Of a stretch of 64,000 nt of DNA, positions 61,905-64,000 are shown piece after piece; positions within the stretch are counted from its first letter, which is position 1; the number at the start of each line of letters is the position of its first letter. The DNA comes from Flavobacterium cerinum (lineage in GTDB: Bacteria; Bacteroidota; Bacteroidia; Flavobacteriales; Flavobacteriaceae): contig NZ_CP101751.1 of NCBI RefSeq assembly GCF_024496085.1, positions 3,348,001 to 3,412,000 of the forward strand. Reading direction: 5' to 3'. Made by a program: the position numbers and the translations under genes. The notes beneath the pieces were generated by a model. It was given only the letters and a program-made list of their open reading frames with translations, made no database searches and was not told the DNA's origin.

Positions 61905-61937
61905 TAAAAAAGTCCCGATAAAATCGGGACTTTTTTT
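61904..61937. terminator. Bidirectional terminator between convergent genes
   Basis: AAAAAGTCCCGAT and ATCGGGACTTTTT form a perfect 13-bp stem with a 4-base loop. It serves the outer-membrane gene and bshA, whose stop codon is at its edge. Confidence 0.9.
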
Positions 61938-63069
61938 ATGCAAAATCTTCTAATGCTTTCTGATATAATGCTTCGTAAACAGGAAGGATATTCATAATAT
62001 CAAATTCTTTTGAAACTTCCAGCGCATTCTTTTTAAAGTTCAGTAATTTTTGATCGTCTGATAATATCGAAACGGCATTAGCTGCCATTTCCTGTACATT
62101 TCCGACATCACTCAGATAACCGGAGTACCCTTGTCTGTTCACTTCAGGCAATCCACCGGAATTACTTGAAATCACCGGTACGCCACAAGCCATAGCTTCC
62201 AATGCAGCCAATCCGAAACTTTCGGTCTCCGAAGGCAATAAGAACAAGTCGGAATAACACAAAATCTTATCGATCTCACTACTGTTTCCGAAGAAAATAA
62301 CTTTATCGGTAATTCCCAGGTCATCACATAATTTCTCGGCAACTTCTTTTTCCGGTCCATCCCCTACCATCATTAATTTAGACGGGATTTCCTTTTGAAT
62401 TTCGTTGAATATTTTTACGACATCCGGTATACGTTTTACTTTTCGGAAGTTACTGATATGTGTAATGATTTTTTCTTCTTTGGTTGCCATTAACGAACGA
62501 TGACAAGGCGAATTTTCATCGATTCTGTTTTTATCTATTTCGATAAAGTTCGGAATAACCTCAATCTCTTTTTTAATATCAAAAAGACGGTAAGTTTCTT
62601 CTCTCAGGCTATGAGAAACCGAAGTCACCACATCCGATTTATTGATACTGAAACACACAGCCGGTTTATAAAAAGGGTGGTTTCCTACCAAAGTAATATC
62701 CGTTCCGTGAAGTGTCGTTACCATCGGAATACGGATTCCTTCATCTTCCAGCATTTTTTTTGCCATATAACCGGCATAGGCATGCGGAATAGCATAATGT
62801 ACGTGTAAAAGTTCAATTTTATGCAGTTTTACCATGTCGACCAACTTACTGGACAATGCCAATTCGTAGGGTTGGTAATGAAATAAAGGGTATTCCGGTA
62901 CGTGTACTTCGTGGTAATGAATATTTGGATTTAGTAAAGCCAGTCGAACCGGCTGACTATACGTTATAAAATGAATTTCGTGACCTCTCCGGGCCAGTTC
63001 CAGTCCGAGTTCAGTAGCCACTACACCACTACCTCCAAAGGTAGGATAACATACTATAGCAATTTTCAT
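61936..63069 (-). CDS. bshA: N-acetyl-alpha-D-glucosaminyl L-malate synthase BshA
   Basis: This GT4-type glycosyltransferase of 377 residues begins MKIAIVCYPTFGGSGVVATE, the diagnostic start of BshA. It joins UDP-GlcNAc to L-malate, the first step of bacillithiol synthesis. LHVHYAIPHAYAGYMAKKM, THISNFRKVKRIPDVVKIF and the UDP-sugar site ETESFGLAALEAMACGVPV are visible. The other bsh genes are not in the window. It is cytosolic and probably monocistronic. Confidence 0.96.
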   Translation of the reverse strand: MKIAIVCYPTFGGSGVVATELGLELARRGHEIHFITYSQPVRLALLNPNIHYHEVHVPEYPLFHYQPYELALSSKLVDMVKLHKIELLHVHYAIPHAYAGYMAKKMLEDEGIRIPMVTTLHGTDITLVGNHPFYKPAVCFSINKSDVVTSVSHSLREETYRLFDIKKEIEVIPNFIEIDKNRIDENSPCHRSLMATKEEKIITHISNFRKVKRIPDVVKIFNEIQKEIPSKLMMVGDGPEKEVAEKLCDDLGITDKVIFFGNSSEIDKILCYSDLFLLPSETESFGLAALEAMACGVPVISSNSGGLPEVNRQGYSGYLSDVGNVQEMAANAVSILSDDQKLLNFKKNALEVSKEFDIMNILPVYEALYQKALEDFA

Positions 63070-63152
63070 TATTCGTTTTTAAAAGTGAACTAAAGTACTG
63101 CAAAAAAGTAAGGTAATCCCGATTTTTAGATAAAATTAACGAAATGAAAAAG

Positions 63153-63608
63153 TTACCGTTTCAGCATCGTTTCATAGCGTAAAATCCAGTCTTCCACTGT
63201 CATTTTAGTAAAAAGTTCCGCTAATAAATCATATGGAATCGTATCCATTTTTTTAAATCGGATACAGCTTTTTCCCATGTCCAGTTTTGTTTTAACATGC
63301 TTCGGGTATTCGGATACAAACCAGTCATATAAATCCTTGTCTGCATAAATCCCCATATGGTAAACTGCAATAAAGTTCTTTTGAGAAGCCAAACCTAAAA
63401 ACGGAAGCGGTTGTTTCGGATCACAATGATATCCGTTCGGATAGGTTGTATGCGGAACCGAATACCCCATCATCCCATATCCCATTCCTTCCTGAAATCC
63501 TTCCGGCAAATTGGCTTTAATGATTTGTCGTAATTTCGTCATTGCCGATTTCCGATCGTCCGGTAATGTATCTAAATAGGCATCCGGTGTTGTTGCTGTT
63601 GACTGCAT
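63153..63608 (-). CDS. DUF1801 (YdhG-like) protein
   Basis: A 151-residue soluble protein with the family pattern TPDAYLDTLPDDRKSAMTKL, MGYGMMGYSV and LGLASQKNFIAVYHMGIYAD. Related folds sit in the iron chaperone and toxin-immunity-like groups, but no defined activity is known. It lies 20 bases after the serine hydrolase gene and may share its transcript. Confidence 0.88.
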   Translation of the reverse strand: MQSTATTPDAYLDTLPDDRKSAMTKLRQIIKANLPEGFQEGMGYGMMGYSVPHTTYPNGYHCDPKQPLPFLGLASQKNFIAVYHMGIYADKDLYDWFVSEYPKHVKTKLDMGKSCIRFKKMDTIPYDLLAELFTKMTVEDWILRYETMLKR

Positions 63609-63628
63609 CTTTATCTGGTTTAGGTTTG

Positions 63629-64000
63629 TTAGTCGGTAATCGCTTCGTAAATTACTTTCTGAATATCTTCCCGAATATTTTCTTTTGAAAGTTTATTCAC
63701 TGTACTTTCCGGAAAAGTTCTGTTGGACAGAAAAACATATACGATTTCCTTATCCGGATCAGCCCAGGCCATTGTTCCTGTAAATCCGGTATGCCCGAAA
63801 CTCGTCATCGACACACAACCGCAGGTCGGTCCTTCTTTTCCGAGTTGTGGTTTATCAAACCCGATTCCTCTTCTGTTTCCTTCTTTACAAAAAGCACAAT
63901 TGTTGAATTCATCAAATGTTTTCTCCGAAAAATACTGATGGTTTCCGTAGTTTCCTTTTTGTAAATACATCTGCATCATTTTGGCTACGTCCATTGCATT
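63629..64000 (-). CDS. Serine hydrolase/beta-lactamase family protein, C-terminal part (cut by the window edge)
   Basis: Only the last ~123 codons are present; the gene continues beyond 64000. FGHTGFTGTMAWADPDKEIV carries the HTG motif that corresponds to KTG of class C beta-lactamases, and VYVFLSNRTFP is the following strand. AMDVAKMMQMYLQKGNYG before it resembles the usual helix of the esterase EstB/AmpC-like group. The nucleophile Ser-x-x-Lys motif lies outside the window. Substrate may be peptide or ester. Confidence 0.85.
   Translation of the reverse strand, partial: NAMDVAKMMQMYLQKGNYGNHQYFSEKTFDEFNNCAFCKEGNRRGIGFDKPQLGKEGPTCGCVSMTSFGHTGFTGTMAWADPDKEIVYVFLSNRTFPESTVNKLSKENIREDIQKVIYEAITD

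Noticed and set aside
1..64000. tRNA or rRNA genes, insertion sequences and prophage.
   Set aside because: No cloverleaf, rRNA core, transposase, integrase or phage structural protein was seen on either strand by reading; a covariance-model scan was not possible.

Overview
The window reads as the chromosome of a flavobacterium (family Flavobacteriaceae, Flavobacterium-like). The evidence is low-GC, densely packed genes, secreted proteins ending in type IX secretion (T9SS) sorting domains, the bacillithiol enzyme BshA, a MutS2-type protein without a Smr domain, a fused alpha/beta E1 dehydrogenase, and many promoters of the Bacteroidetes form TTG-N19-23-TAnnTTTG. The species cannot be named from this alone. 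I found no tRNA, rRNA, insertion sequence, prophage or CRISPR array.

Layout. 1-7630 (minus strand): the isoleucine/valine operon ilvE-ilvD-ilvB-ilvN-ilvC-ilvA. Its leader holds two short Thr/Ile/Val-rich leader ORFs, each followed by its own terminator hairpin and a competing antiterminator segment. 7780-11776: a catalase-like heme protein, a LodA/GoxA-type quinone oxidase and its LodB-like flavoprotein, whose start codon looks to be ATA. 11855-18657: a Bax-inhibitor-like membrane protein, a hypoxanthine-DNA glycosylase, a four-gene two-component operon, a repeat-bearing PLC-like protein and a DinB-fold protein. 18782-26426: an RND efflux operon (adaptor, pump, TolC) facing a LytS/LytTR two-component pair.

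26702-30667: the most striking gene, a 1321-residue fusion of a DyP-type peroxidase domain to a complete glycyl-radical-enzyme domain, with no radical-SAM activase in the window. A Crp-family regulator follows. 31605-36675 is a detoxification operon (MFS exporter, luciferase-like flavoenzyme, old yellow enzyme, aldo/keto reductase, DJ-1/PfpI protein). It is preceded by a Cys/Tyr-rich mini-ORF.

36728-46003: a large T9SS protein, a HipA-like kinase with its DUF3037 partner, an SMR transporter, an acetyltransferase, small proteins including a LEA-like protein with a PBCV basic adaptor domain, the fused 2-oxoacid dehydrogenase E1, and a 2-oxoglutarate oxygenase. 46107-56343: housekeeping and accessory genes (SUI1-like factor, nucleoside phosphorylase, CoA transferase, ung, mutS2, DCC thiol protein, and a 47-residue membrane peptide). 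56382-58460: two tandem T9SS proteins whose flanks are duplicated but whose passenger domains differ. 58459-64000: aroC, a metallophosphoesterase, a lipoprotein, an outer-membrane beta-barrel, bshA, a DUF1801 protein and a truncated serine hydrolase.

How the parts fit together. The ilv operon makes branched-chain amino acids. The E1 dehydrogenase probably turns their oxo-acids into acyl-CoA for branched fatty acids. Several modules deal with peroxide, electrophiles or drugs: the catalase-like/LodA cluster, the DyP fusion, the OYE/AKR/DJ-1 operon, the RND and SMR pumps, and bacillithiol. All family assignments come from motif reading; no database search was run.
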